From Azorinus chamasolen (taxonomy: Eukaryota; Mollusca; Bivalvia; Cardiida; Solecurtidae): a DNA stretch of 64,000 nt. Positions within the stretch are counted from its first letter, which is position 1. Every line of letters starts with the position of its first letter. The notes beneath the pieces were generated by a model. That model searched no databases. It had not been told where the DNA came from and saw nothing but the letters and a program-made list of their open reading frames with translations. Of this stretch, positions 10,477 to 19,100 are shown piece after piece. The stretch spans positions 14,634,526 through 14,698,525 of the forward strand of contig OY755247.1 of the NCBI GenBank assembly GCA_963576725.1, given 5' to 3'. A program made the translations under genes and the position numbers.

Positions 10477-10880
10477 AATTGCCTTGAAAAATTAATTACC
10501 ATGTGCTGTCTACATAATCCAGCTCTTATCCATTTTATCATTGTTTCCAATTAGAGGGTCAGGCACTATATCTTGTACAGGAATTTAGACATAAAACTAT
10601 ATCATTTGCCGTATATTGGCGACAATTATTGTTAGTGTTTATTCTTGACCATATTCACTACACATTTGAAGAAAGCAATCGTTCGGAGCATCACTAAATA
10701 TCACAGCGTAAACATGGGTAAAGGGAGTTCGCATACATTTACAAAAGTACGTTTTTTTTATCATTTGAACCCCCACCCTTATCCAAACCTCCACCCCCTA
10801 CCCCACCCCCATCCAGAACAGATGTGAACATATGACAAAATTCTTGTGGGCAGCAAATGTTGTTCACCCGAGTACTTGAA
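10477..10880. other. No gene seen
   Basis: Spacer with a short C-rich polypyrimidine stretch near 10770-10815. No supported gene. Confidence 0.4.
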
Positions 10881-10962
10881 TTAACCCATTCCCTCATATT
10901 TACGCCTCGTTAAAACTCACTTTTTGAAACCATTGCGATGAATAGAGCATTTGCTCATTATT
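10881..10962 (+). mobile_element. Family B MITE fragment
   Basis: It starts TTAACCCATTCCCTCATATT and keeps the stem gaaaccattgcgatgaatag up to catttgctcatt. It stops at the apex, and the central body and right half are missing. Confidence 0.6.
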
Positions 10963-11665
10963 CACGTATCAGACAACCCATACATGTATGCTTGCTTATG
11001 GAATTATAATATAGAAATGACTTTTGTATTTTTTGCGTATTCTCGCATCGGCCACATGCTACTCTCGCCAATCTGACAACCGCCATTCCGCATGGCAGTC
11101 TAGTACAAGTTATTGACGTGCATTCGATATATTCAAAATGCGTTTATTAACATCGCATCCGGAAACAATCAAGGCATACTAACTCTGACATGAAATGGCT
11201 TCGTAGCGTTAGCTTTGGTTTAGTATGTGTAAGAAAGTCCACAAAAGGGAGTGCGCACGAATATACAAATATCAGGCTCATGGCGAAATCACGTGACCAT
11301 AATATAAATTAAATTAATCTCCCAGAGGATACTCAATGAATAAAGAAGTGCACATCGGATGACCTTATGCAAGCGATTAGGTAATCACACCTATAACTTC
11401 GAAAGCAACTCCGAGTGGTCATTTGATAAGCATGGCGCGGGAAACGGCCGAAATGCCATCTGCAACTTAATTACTCACTAGAAAGAGTGTTATATCTAAT
11501 CATTTCCCTACTCGATCCGCTATTTTATGTCAAATGTCAGAAATTTGATTTTCAAAACATTGTTCCCATGCAAAGAATACTGCAGCGTCTGCAACACTTT
11601 GATTACAGTTTCTGCCACAGCATAAACATCATGTTTTCATATACCATGATAAAACAAATCAGCCA
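10963..11665. other. No gene seen
   Basis: Mixed-composition spacer. Short open frames exist, but none has a recognisable domain or homologous copy in the window. Confidence 0.4.
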
Positions 11666-11829
11666 CAGTAAAACCTCTCTATAACGGCCACTAAATTGTG
11701 TTAATTAGTTGGTATTTAGGGCAGGTGGCTGCTTAAAGCAAGGTGAAAGTAAAACAGGACGCTCCTATAGGAGCCTTTAACACAAAATACTTTGTAATTT
11801 AGTGGCCGTTATAGAGAGGTTTTACTGTA
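11666..11829. mobile_element. Family M hairpin MITE, right hairpin arm deleted
   Basis: Ends are cagtaaaacctctctataac and gttatagagaggttttactg, followed by TA. The left hairpin arm (ggcaggtggctgcttaaagc) reaches the apex gctcctataggagcc, but most of the right arm is missing. A complete copy is at 32754. Confidence 0.75.
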
Positions 11830-11859
11830 ATACATAAAACTATGACATTTATGATCTCA

Positions 11860-11897
11860 TTATTAGCAACATGAATATTCACGAGGGAAAGGGTTAA
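11860..11897 (+). mobile_element. Family A MITE, 3' end only
   Basis: The terminal phrase catgaatattcacgagggaa followed by agggttaa is the family A right end. The rest is absent. Confidence 0.5.
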
Positions 11898-12156
11898 AAT
11901 TGCGTCCTCTACTGGCGAGTTTGTGACCACGATTGAAAGCACAATGAAATTCTCACTAATACGACCACTGAAAAGAGGTACAACTCTGGATTTGAAAAAC
12001 ATGCGATATCTTAATATTGCACTAAAAAGCTATTATGCAGAAAGCTGCAGAAATGTTCTGTATTACTTCTGCCCAACACATGATTTACAGATTCTTATAT
12101 TAATAAAGTATGTAGCCGCACTATTGTAGCTTGAGTACATACCCCGAGGTTATACA

Positions 12157-12285
12157 ACCCTTTGCTTAAGTCTGAGATCATTCTCAAGCATATATATTAT
12201 TTGTCAGAATTACCCAAAATCTGACAAATCAGATAATGTACTTGAGAATAAACTGGGAATCAGACTCACAAGTTGTTAAACCTCG
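12157..12285. repeat. Diverged family G palindrome
   Basis: Arms taagtctgagatcattctca and ttgagaataaactgggaatc (followed by agactca) are inverted, with a loop near tcagaattacccaaaatctga. The match to the 5445 and 15076 copies is clear, but only about the outer half is well kept. Confidence 0.55.
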
Positions 12286-12383
12286 ATGCCAGATGAGATG
12301 CAGTGTAAGATCGCATGGTTTGAACTATTTGATACTCTGATATCAGAGTAAAAGATAAAGGTTCCAAATATACTTAAATCGTC

Positions 12384-12540
12384 ATTTCTCCACCAAACCC
12401 TATGTTGTGACCACTCTTTAGAATCGCCTCGAAGAGACGATTCTAAAGAGTGGTCATAACATAGGGTTTGGTGGAGAAATAAAGAAGTTAGTGTTGAAAA
12501 TGTTTTAATTTACGCATCTTATCTGGACCTCTGCTAAGAT
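12384..12540. mobile_element. Family F palindromic element
   Basis: A 97-bp palindrome (12384-12480) has stem atttctccaccaaaccctat and apex gaatcgcctcgaagagacgattc. The family flank aatttacgcatcttatctgg follows. Confidence 0.8.
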
Positions 12541-12897
12541 AGTGTGTGTATTTTGAACGTGTGAACACTTGCTATGTGTTCAAAAGGTTTGTTGTTTGTA
12601 CTGTAAAGTCTGCACTGTGTTCGGTTTTATGTCTGGCTTATTGTCTTGTGTTTGACAATACATTTTATGTAACGAATTTGATTTCCGTGGTTTGTGCGGG
12701 CTGTTTTACATCGGTTACCGTGTTAATTTTATATAATTAAAATGGGGTACAGAAAGAAAAAGTACAATATGCGTGCAGTGCTGTGAGAATAAAAAATGAC
12801 TGAATTGGGTTTCGACTAACTTAATGAGCTCGACCAGGGAAAGTGATTAACACAAACCTGCATGTATCTCCAATTTATAAATAAAGACGTTCTTTAT
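12541..12897. other. No gene seen
   Basis: AT-rich. A 64-residue hydrophobic open frame (12546-12740) has no recognisable features and is probably chance. Confidence 0.4.
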
Positions 12898-13105
12898 AGC
12901 CCTTTATTCCATGAAAATCCACGTAAGAAATAAGATATGTACGCATATTAATTAGCTTAATATCTATAATGGCATACGAACAAGAAATGTTTTGGCTCAA
13001 ATATAAGCTACATAAATACGCCTATCTTCGCGTTTGCAAACAAATCAGACCCTGATCAGACGGCTCCTAGGAGCCGTCTGATCAGGGTCTGATCTGTTTG
13101 TTTAC
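12898..13105 (-). mobile_element. Family A hairpin MITE, minus orientation
   Basis: The left end ccctttattccatgaaaatc is decayed. The hairpin at 13036-13100 is nearly perfect (tttgcaaacaaatcagaccc to its inverse) with apex cggctcctaggagccg. The right terminus is lost just after the hairpin. Confidence 0.7.
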
Positions 13106-13201
13106 CCCAGATACTTTCCTACCTTGCATTGGTTCTGGGACTGAATTGTCACAGGGGATGTTTTTGTTTATTTGACGGAGAGTATCCCATCTTCCGAGAA
13201 C

Positions 13202-13440
13202 TACAGTAGTACAACGATCAGATGGCGTTGTTTACAAAACAGTACGTATGTAAACACAGAAAATTAACGATAAATTAAACTGCGACGTAATGTATAGGTT
13301 AATCCAGTTGACTACATAACCACTACACCACTGCTTCCTATCCTAATATATACATGCCACATTTGTACTTATCGTTAATTTTCTGTGTTTACACACACAC
13401 TGTTTTGTAAACAACGCCATCTGATCGTTGTACTACTGTA
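13202..13440. mobile_element. Family I TA-type MITE with ~65-bp inverted ends
   Basis: TACAGTAGTACAACGATCAG at the left is mirrored by ctgatcgttgtactactgta at the right. The inversion continues through atggcgttgtttacaaaaca and gttaattttctgtgtttac. It is 239 bp with TA at both ends and no hairpin apex in the centre. It is the only copy I see. Confidence 0.85.
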
Positions 13441-13529
13441 AAAGGAAGACAGGTTAAGTTGGTGGTTTTGATCCCATGCGCTGCTTCGCAGCGATTGAGA
13501 TAAGCCGAAATCTTCTTGAAATCATCCTT

Positions 13530-13617
13530 CATCATCATCTCATCTCATCATTCATCGGCGCTATATGCCCTATTCAGTGTCGCAGTGCCGTTAAACCCAA
13601 CTCACTCACTCAATCAC
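13530..13617 (+). mobile_element. SINE 3' fragment
   Basis: The sequence cggcgctatatgccctattc…gtgccgttaaacccaactca, followed by ctcactca, is the tail type of tRNA-derived molluscan SINEs. The same tail closes the SINE at 50155. The tRNA-like head is absent. Confidence 0.6.
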
Positions 13618-13765
13618 TGCTTGCTTACATGTATGATATAATATAGATATGATACATTATTACATTTTTCATGGTCTGAGATTCCTGTGTTATACATGTA
13701 ACAATTAATCTAATAATTATTCATGAAATCAGTATTTTTTCCTGGAGTAAAGGGATAATTCCATA
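13618..13765 (+). mobile_element. Family A MITE, 3' part
   Basis: After the SINE tail, the A1 body resumes (gcttgcttacatgtatgata, then gatatgatacattattacat). It ends ggagtaaagggataattcc. The SINE fragment may have replaced its left half. Confidence 0.5.
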
Positions 13766-14027
13766 AGCAGACAAAGCAGATACTAAAACGTGTTTGCATG
13801 TGCCTATAGTGCTTTGTCATAACCGTTTCCCTAATGAACATTTAAGCATGAACTGGTCAATTCATAATTATTCATTAATTTAAATTGTTCAAAGGTATAT
13901 TTGCTTTGACAAAAATGGAAGGATCAGATATATATACATGTAATTCATAAGTAAACATAGGATACTCTGATAAGAAAACTCCTATCTAAAATGAAACTTT
14001 TGTAAAGACATATGTAGATTTCTTTAG

Positions 14028-14170
14028 GCAGGTGGCTGCTAAATGCAGGATGAAAGTCATACAGAAAATGCCTTTGGGAAGTTTCTGATTGACTATCACC
14101 CTGCACTACGCTGCCACCTGTCTTACGTATTGAAACTACTTTGAAGCTCTGTTAATACTGGGTTTTGTTA
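14028..14170. mobile_element. Family L-like hairpin MITE, diverged ends
   Basis: The hairpin at 14028-14124 has arms ggcaggtggctgctaaatgc and ctacgctgccacctgtctt. The right side ends near tactgggttttgtta. No clean terminus is visible on the left. Confidence 0.55.
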
Positions 14171-14610
14171 TATACAATAGAACGTGTCTTAAGCGCTCAT
14201 CAGAAAGAGGTATAATTATAGGTGTGTAAGACAGACTGTAGCTTGATGCAGGGCAATATATGAACTTTTTGAATTACTATTGCCATGCATTAACCCTTTC
14301 CCTCATATAAACGTGTTTTCACCCATTTGCAAACAGAGTAGACCCATATCAGACGGCTCCTTGAGGAGCCGTCTGATCAGGGTCTACTCTGTTTGCTAAT
14401 AGAATTTCAAAGATTTGTGTCTTTACTTTCTAAAATGGCTACAATGTTCCACCTTCCATATTCCATTATAACTATTTTGTCAATGAATATTCAATAGGTA
14501 TTGAAATTGGTAATAAGCACAGAACAGGGAAGAGGTTAAACAACTGCCTGCTTTTTAAGACTTCTATATTCAATAAATGAGTGGCCGATTAAGACAAGTT
14601 CTACTGTATT
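14171..14610. mobile_element. Family N TA-type MITE carrying a nested A element
   Basis: The left end acaatagaacgtgtcttaag is mirrored on the right by agacaagttctactgta. Between them sit a decayed hairpin arm (tagcttgatgcagggcaa) and a complete family A copy. The N element was therefore present first. Confidence 0.68.
14290..14538 (+). mobile_element. Family A (A2) hairpin MITE, full length, nested in N
   Basis: Ends are TTAACCCTTTCCCTCATATA and acagggaagaggttaa. The hairpin at about 14330-14395 is near perfect with apex cggctccttgaggagccg. The A2 body follows (ctacaatgttccaccttcca, ttgtcaatgaatattcaata). Confidence 0.8.
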
Positions 14611-14734
14611 TCATAGATTCATATAAATGTACACGTGAATATTTGACGATCAGTTTCCTATTTCATTATCAGACGGATAGATACTCGCAATAAATATGGA
14701 ATAAATGTCCAATATCTATTAACAACTCTTTTTT

Positions 14735-14940
14735 TTTTTATATGAATTCTTCTTCATGCATTAACAAACCGGGTAAACCCAGATCAGACTGCTCCCGTAG
14801 GGAATTATAAAAAGTTCGACTATAATTTTTTACAAATACCTAAAATTCCCGTGTACATCTGCAAATACAAAAAAATAAGCTAATGCATATTCATGATGTC
14901 ATTATTTCTTACGTGAATATTCAACAGGGAAATGGTTACC
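14735..14940 (+). mobile_element. Family A (A1) MITE, decayed
   Basis: The left hairpin arm (aaaccgggtaaacccagatc…gctcccgtaggg) is kept and the right arm is lost. The A1 tail (gcatattcatgatgtcatta…aacagggaaatggtta) is recognisable. Confidence 0.55.
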
Positions 14941-14959
14941 CTTCGTCATGCTATTGACA

Positions 14960-15045
14960 ATTTCAACCAGTTTGGATCCGAATGAGACGCCGAGCAAAGC
15001 TGCGTCTCGTAAGAATACCCGATCAGTAGTTTCTCAAAAACTCAG
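14960..15045. repeat. Family C-type hairpin, decayed
   Basis: caaccagtttggatccgaat and gagacgccgagcaaagctgc…gtctcgtaag give half of the C stem. The flanks ttgacaatttc and agtttctcaaaa match those at 62 and 26300. Confidence 0.55.
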
Positions 15046-15075
15046 AAATAAGGAAACATTACCTCAGATTAGGTT

Positions 15076-15215
15076 CCATGCTTATAAAACTTTTTAGTTG
15101 AATCTGAGTTCATTCTCAAGCTTTTGATTGGTCAGATTTGAGCCTTTGGCTCAAATCTGACCAATCAAAAACTTGAGAACAAACCCAGACTCAACTAAAA
15201 GTTTTATAAGCATGG
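15076..15215. mobile_element. Family G palindrome, complete
   Basis: A 140-bp near-perfect palindrome runs from ccatgcttataaaacttttt to agttttataagcatgg, with apex gagcctttggctc. Probable termini are ccatgcttataaaact. No other internal sequence is present. Confidence 0.82.
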
Positions 15216-15277
15216 ACACAGACTTTGAGCGGACCTATTTTGTCAGCATGCTCATGATAGATGTACCATCATTTATG

Positions 15278-15475
15278 AAATCTACTCATGTACAATGCAC
15301 TATCATGTTCACAAATCTTAATACGGCTTGTGTTTATGATATCTACACATGTACCACGCACTACATATCTACAAACAAGGCTTGTATTTGTATCTACTCA
15401 TATACAATGCACTACATATCTACACACAAGGCTTGCATTTGTATCTACTCATGTACAATGCACTACATATCTACA
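15278..15475. repeat. Tandem ~54-bp repeat, about 4 units
   Basis: Units contain atctactcatgtacaatgca followed by ctacatatctac, at about 15280, 15340, 15393 and 15447. The unit length is a multiple of three, which keeps a 162-residue frame open. I read that frame as a by-product. Confidence 0.8.
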
Positions 15476-15504
15476 CTATGGAGGACGATCAACGCCAAAA
15501 TTTG

Positions 15505-15612
15505 CATCATGCTTTGTGGCATTTCAGTTTGCTTCATGTTAAATGCATCCATGCATTGTGGCATTTCAGTTTGCTTCATGATAAATGCATCCTGCATTGT
15601 GGTATTGAACAG
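15505..15612. repeat. Tandem ~44-bp repeat, 2.5 units
   Basis: Two copies of tgtggcatttcagtttgctt followed by catg-taaatgcatcc, then a partial third (tgtggtattgaacagtttgc). Confidence 0.75.
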
Positions 15613-15726
15613 TTTGCTAAACGATAATTGCATGTCAAGATGGGAAAAAGAACATTATTGAGAAGTGTGCGTGTATGGGGTGGGGGGGGGGGGTTGCCTT
15701 TGGTGCTATTTTGTTGTTTTTTTATG

Positions 15727-15883
15727 TCCGTCTGATCAGGGTCAGTCTTGTTTGCTGATGGTCTGTCATAGATATCATTCTGCATAATTTGCCCTGATAA
15801 AACTCTCGTGTCCATATGCTATTTTAACAATATATTTCATTGTCATTATTTTTCACATGAATATTCATTGAGTAAAGGGTAAA
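15727..15883 (+). mobile_element. Family A (A1) MITE, 3' part
   Basis: Right hairpin arm ccgtctgatcagggtcagtc…ttgtttgc, then the A1 body (gcataatttgccctgataaa) and tail cacatgaatattcattgagt…aaaggg. It is preceded by a poly-G run at about 15680-15694. Confidence 0.6.
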
Positions 15884-15939
15884 ATGTGTAGTACCCTGAT
15901 CGCTGATGTGTGATAGACCACGCGTGGCACATTTACGGA

Positions 15940-16114
15940 CCGTCGGATCAGGATCTGCTCTGATTGCTAATGGAATTTCATTCATCTGTTTATTTAGAAT
16001 TTCTGAAATGACTGCAATGTTCCACCTTCCATATTTTCATTATATTTTTTTGGTCCATAAATATTCTGTATAGGTATTGGAATCGGGACTAAATATAGAA
16101 CAGAGAAAGGGCTA
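15940..16114 (+). mobile_element. Family A (A2) MITE, 5' truncated
   Basis: Right hairpin arm gtcggatcaggatctgctct, then A2 body (gcaatgttccaccttccata, ttggtccataaatattctgt) and tail agaacagagaaagggcta. Confidence 0.6.
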
Positions 16115-16186
16115 AGATTATAAATATAAACATGTCTAATATATCATAAAATAGCATATCTTTATTAGAATTGTATTGGGTTTGAG

Positions 16187-16244
16187 AAATACATTACATT
16201 ACATTATTTTCATTTTGTGTACAATATACTTATAATATGTTTAC
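16187..16244 (+). repeat. Left half of a repeat interrupted by MITE A
   Basis: ttttcattttgtgtacaata and cttataatatgttta also occur at 50101-50151. The right half resumes after the MITE at 16475. This is an older repeat split by different insertions in its two copies. Confidence 0.7.
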
Positions 16245-16474
16245 TAACCCTTTATCTCATGTTAACATCTTTTCACACATTTGCAAACACAGCAGACCCA
16301 GATCAGATGGCTCCTATAGCAGCTGTCTGATCAGGGTCCGCTCTGTTTGTCAATAGAATTTGAAAGATGTTTCTACACTATCCCACCTACCATATTTCAT
16401 TATAACTATTCTGTCCATGAATATTCAGTAGTTATTTAAATTTTGAATAAACATAGAACAGGGGAAGGGTTGAA
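16245..16474 (+). mobile_element. Family A (A2) hairpin MITE, full length
   Basis: Starts taaccctttatctcatgtt and ends aacaggggaagggttga. The hairpin is at 16283-16350 with apex gctcctatagcagc. A2 body is complete (ctatcccacctaccatattt, ctgtccatgaatattcagta). Confidence 0.75.
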
Positions 16475-16540
16475 AATAAATTAAGATATGAATAATAATA
16501 ACTCATGAAGGTATAATGAATATATCTGAAATTTTGAACA
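16475..16540 (+). repeat. Right half of the interrupted repeat
   Basis: aagatatgaataataataac and atatctgaaattttgaac match 50491-50561. This supplies an independent check on the MITE boundaries. Confidence 0.68.
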
Positions 16541-16665
16541 TTGAAAGACTTTATTTAACGAGGGTAGCTCAATTAGTCATAATGCCTAATCTACCCCGAG
16601 GCCCTCAAAACAAGCATTTCATACAAAATACAAAACAGTAAAACACAGATCTATATACACAAGAA
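16541..16665 (-). mobile_element. Possible 3' end of a LINE-type element (minus strand)
   Basis: Read on the minus strand, this contains gctaccctcgttaaataaag with an AATAAA signal close to its end, preceded by a GC-richer stretch (gcctcggggtagattaggca). This looks like a non-LTR retrotransposon or transcript 3' end. There is no coding evidence. Confidence 0.3.
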
Positions 16666-17254
16666 ATCAATGTTCAGAAATTCAGTAATGTTGCGTCTGG
16701 ATAATTAATAAATGTTGTCTGCTTCAATTTGTAGATTTATTCTTTATGGACACGCATTTGGATCCTGATAAAACTCCCGAGTAAAATGGCGTCTAATCTG
16801 GATCCAATCTGTTATCATAGATTTGATTTGCCACTAGCATCCAAATAGTTAATATAAAGCTATAATATATAAAATATTGCACATAAAAAATGAAATGCGT
16901 AGGCTAAATGACATCTGACCCCGATTCAGGTGGATGAATGCACGCGCTATTAAAATCACATATTTCACACATTTGTGACGTCATTTACCCACGCTGTCAT
17001 TATTATAAATACGAGAAAATATTTTTGCTCAATACTTGTTAATCTAAAATGACCTCTGCTTCAAATTTTGAAAAATGCATTTAGAGAGTAAACTAATTGA
17101 ACCTGATGAGACTGAGTTATTAACGATATAGATTAATATATTCTTTCTGAAATTCAACCAATTTGCCCAGGGAGAGGGTATACATACATTTGTGCATGCC
17201 CTTATTTAGATTTACATTGTTATATGTTTTCATTTACAGTTTCTTAAATTTTCT
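16666..17254. other. Spacer with a decayed C-type hairpin
   Basis: ttggatcctgataaaactcc…gtctaatctggatccaatct near 16758-16812 is a degenerate family C stem. The remainder is AT-rich with no supported gene. Confidence 0.4.
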
Positions 17255-17421
17255 TCACTTGAGGTCCTCTACAAAAGTTACATAAATTATGTCTTTTGTG
17301 TCAAAATTGGTTCACCCCAGGGCCGGCTAGTTTTCTATAGAAACACAGTGAAAACTTTGAAAATCTTCTCCTCTGATTGTCTGGTGAGCGATGTCAGGGC
17401 CTTTCAGACCCTCTTGTTTTT
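17255..17421 (+). mobile_element. Element K, 3' end fragment
   Basis: Contains gaggtcctctacaaaagtta, aaactttgaaaatcttctcc and the K end gattgtctggtgagcgatgt…cagaccctcttgttt. The 5' end and most of the tandem core are absent. Confidence 0.75.
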
Positions 17422-17563
17422 ATTATACTTCTCCCAGCAGTAAATACTTATATGCTTGGTCTCTGCACATTAAGGATTAAAATTGACAATGCATCATGCT
17501 CTGTCACATAATGTTTGTCATATGCAACATTTTTATACCCCCCTTTTGAAAAAATGGGGGTAT

Positions 17564-19058
17564 GGGTGATTCTTCAAAAATGTGTAATATGCTGTCCCTC
17601 ACCTTTCACATGATTTAAGTCATAAAAATTTACTTTTATAAGAATATTTTATCTTTGCCTAGTTAATATGACATACCTTAGTGAGAATATAGTGATAACC
17701 AGTGAGAATTTATGCTCATTTTCTTGGAATCGAGTTTGAAATATGAAAGGGGGTGCAAAATTCCCATGTCCCTCATGATACAACACATAATAGAATGAGA
17801 TATCTTGACCTTAAATCATCATAAATTTGATAATTTTTCTCTATTGATAATGTCATTATATTATCATAGAATGAATTGATACAAAATATAGCTGTTAGTT
17901 TAATCTTTAGTGGCTTTTTTCAGCTGCTGATTTTTGTCCCTCGATTTCCTGTCAGTACCGAAACGGTATGGTGTTTTAGCCTGTACCTATTTTATCTTGA
18001 AATTAAGGGAAATCCCTTCTGACGTCATCAGAAGGTTTTCCCCATGCAGTCATTATAGGGTACACTTCGAATTAGCAATCCCAGTTCTATTATAAGAAAT
18101 GGCCTCCCAAACATCTATTTCTATTGATTATGTTTTTAGGCCGTCAGCACCGAAACGCCCTCAAACCAGGCAAGCTGAGCTATAAATTCATGTTAACAGA
18201 TCTTGTCGTATACGCTGTGTGTACACGATGCTTAAATGCATAAAATAATTGAAACATGTACTGGGTAAATGCCTGAAATTATGAAAAATAAACAAAATTG
18301 TCATTACCGAAACGGTCATTACCGAAACGGCCTATTTTTCGGTACTGACATAACCCTTAATTATTTTGGTATCTTACAACTATTTTGTGAAAATACGACT
18401 TTAACTTGCATCCAAAAACAAAATAAATAATATTTCTGAATAAATTCAGTACCATTTGGCTTTACTTTTTGCTGTCATTACCGCAACGTCATTACCGAAA
18501 CGTCATTACCGAAACGTTTTTCATTCATTTTTTGGCATTTTTTGCCATTTTTTAAAAGTTGAGCAATGGAAATGTTTGAACTGTATACTTTTACGATAAA
18601 TTAGTCCTAAAGCTAGTATAAAGCATGTTTTTAGTTAATTAAAAGAAATTTAGTAACACTTTGGAGACAATTTCGATGCATCAAAATCTTAAAAATTAGC
18701 TGTTTCCACCACCTTAAGAGACAATTTTTGATTTTGCAAGATGTATTACTAAAAGAAACAGAATTACGTTATTCATATTCATAATTTACACACATCATGA
18801 ACGATAAACACCCTTTAACTAAATATTAAGATAAGACGAGGTCCAATTATACATCGTTGCGGTAATGACATTTTCAGGTCATTGGCAATTTATAAAATGT
18901 AAAAAAAATAATTTCTATTGAACAATCAGCACGGACATTACTCTTTATAAGTCAAAGACAGTTCATAGTTATGGTATACGTGTTAAGCAAACGGTTTTAT
19001 GAGCAAAATGTTTTTGAAAAATTTGTAGGCAAAATTACAAATTTTTGAAGAATCACCC
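17564..19058. mobile_element. T: 1.5-kb inserted element with ACCGAAACG motifs
   Basis: Inverted ends GGGTGATTCTTCAAAAATGT and aatttttgaagaatcaccc interrupt element O between gggggtat and attgctttgcac. O2 shows these two pieces joined, which confirms the insertion. The interior has no transposase. It has about nine copies of a short motif, taccgaaacg or a close variant (near 17956, 18148, 18305, 18319, 18343 inverted, 18479, 18492, 18505, 18861 inverted). The superfamily is not known. Confidence 0.78.
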
Positions 19059-19074
19059 GAATATTGCTTTGCAC

Positions 19075-19100
19075 ATGTCGGTCGGTCGGTCGGTAGATCG
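19075..19100. repeat. (CGGT)n microsatellite at the O core
   Basis: gtcggtcggtcggtcggtag immediately precedes the tandem array. The same motif in fewer copies is in O2 (33949). Confidence 0.85.

Noticed and set aside
12546..12740. 64-codon hydrophobic frame
   Set aside because: Short, with no homologue or domain; likely chance in AT-rich sequence.
15173..15661. 162-codon open frame
   Set aside because: It spans the family G palindrome end and the 54-bp and 44-bp tandem repeats; no recognisable domain.
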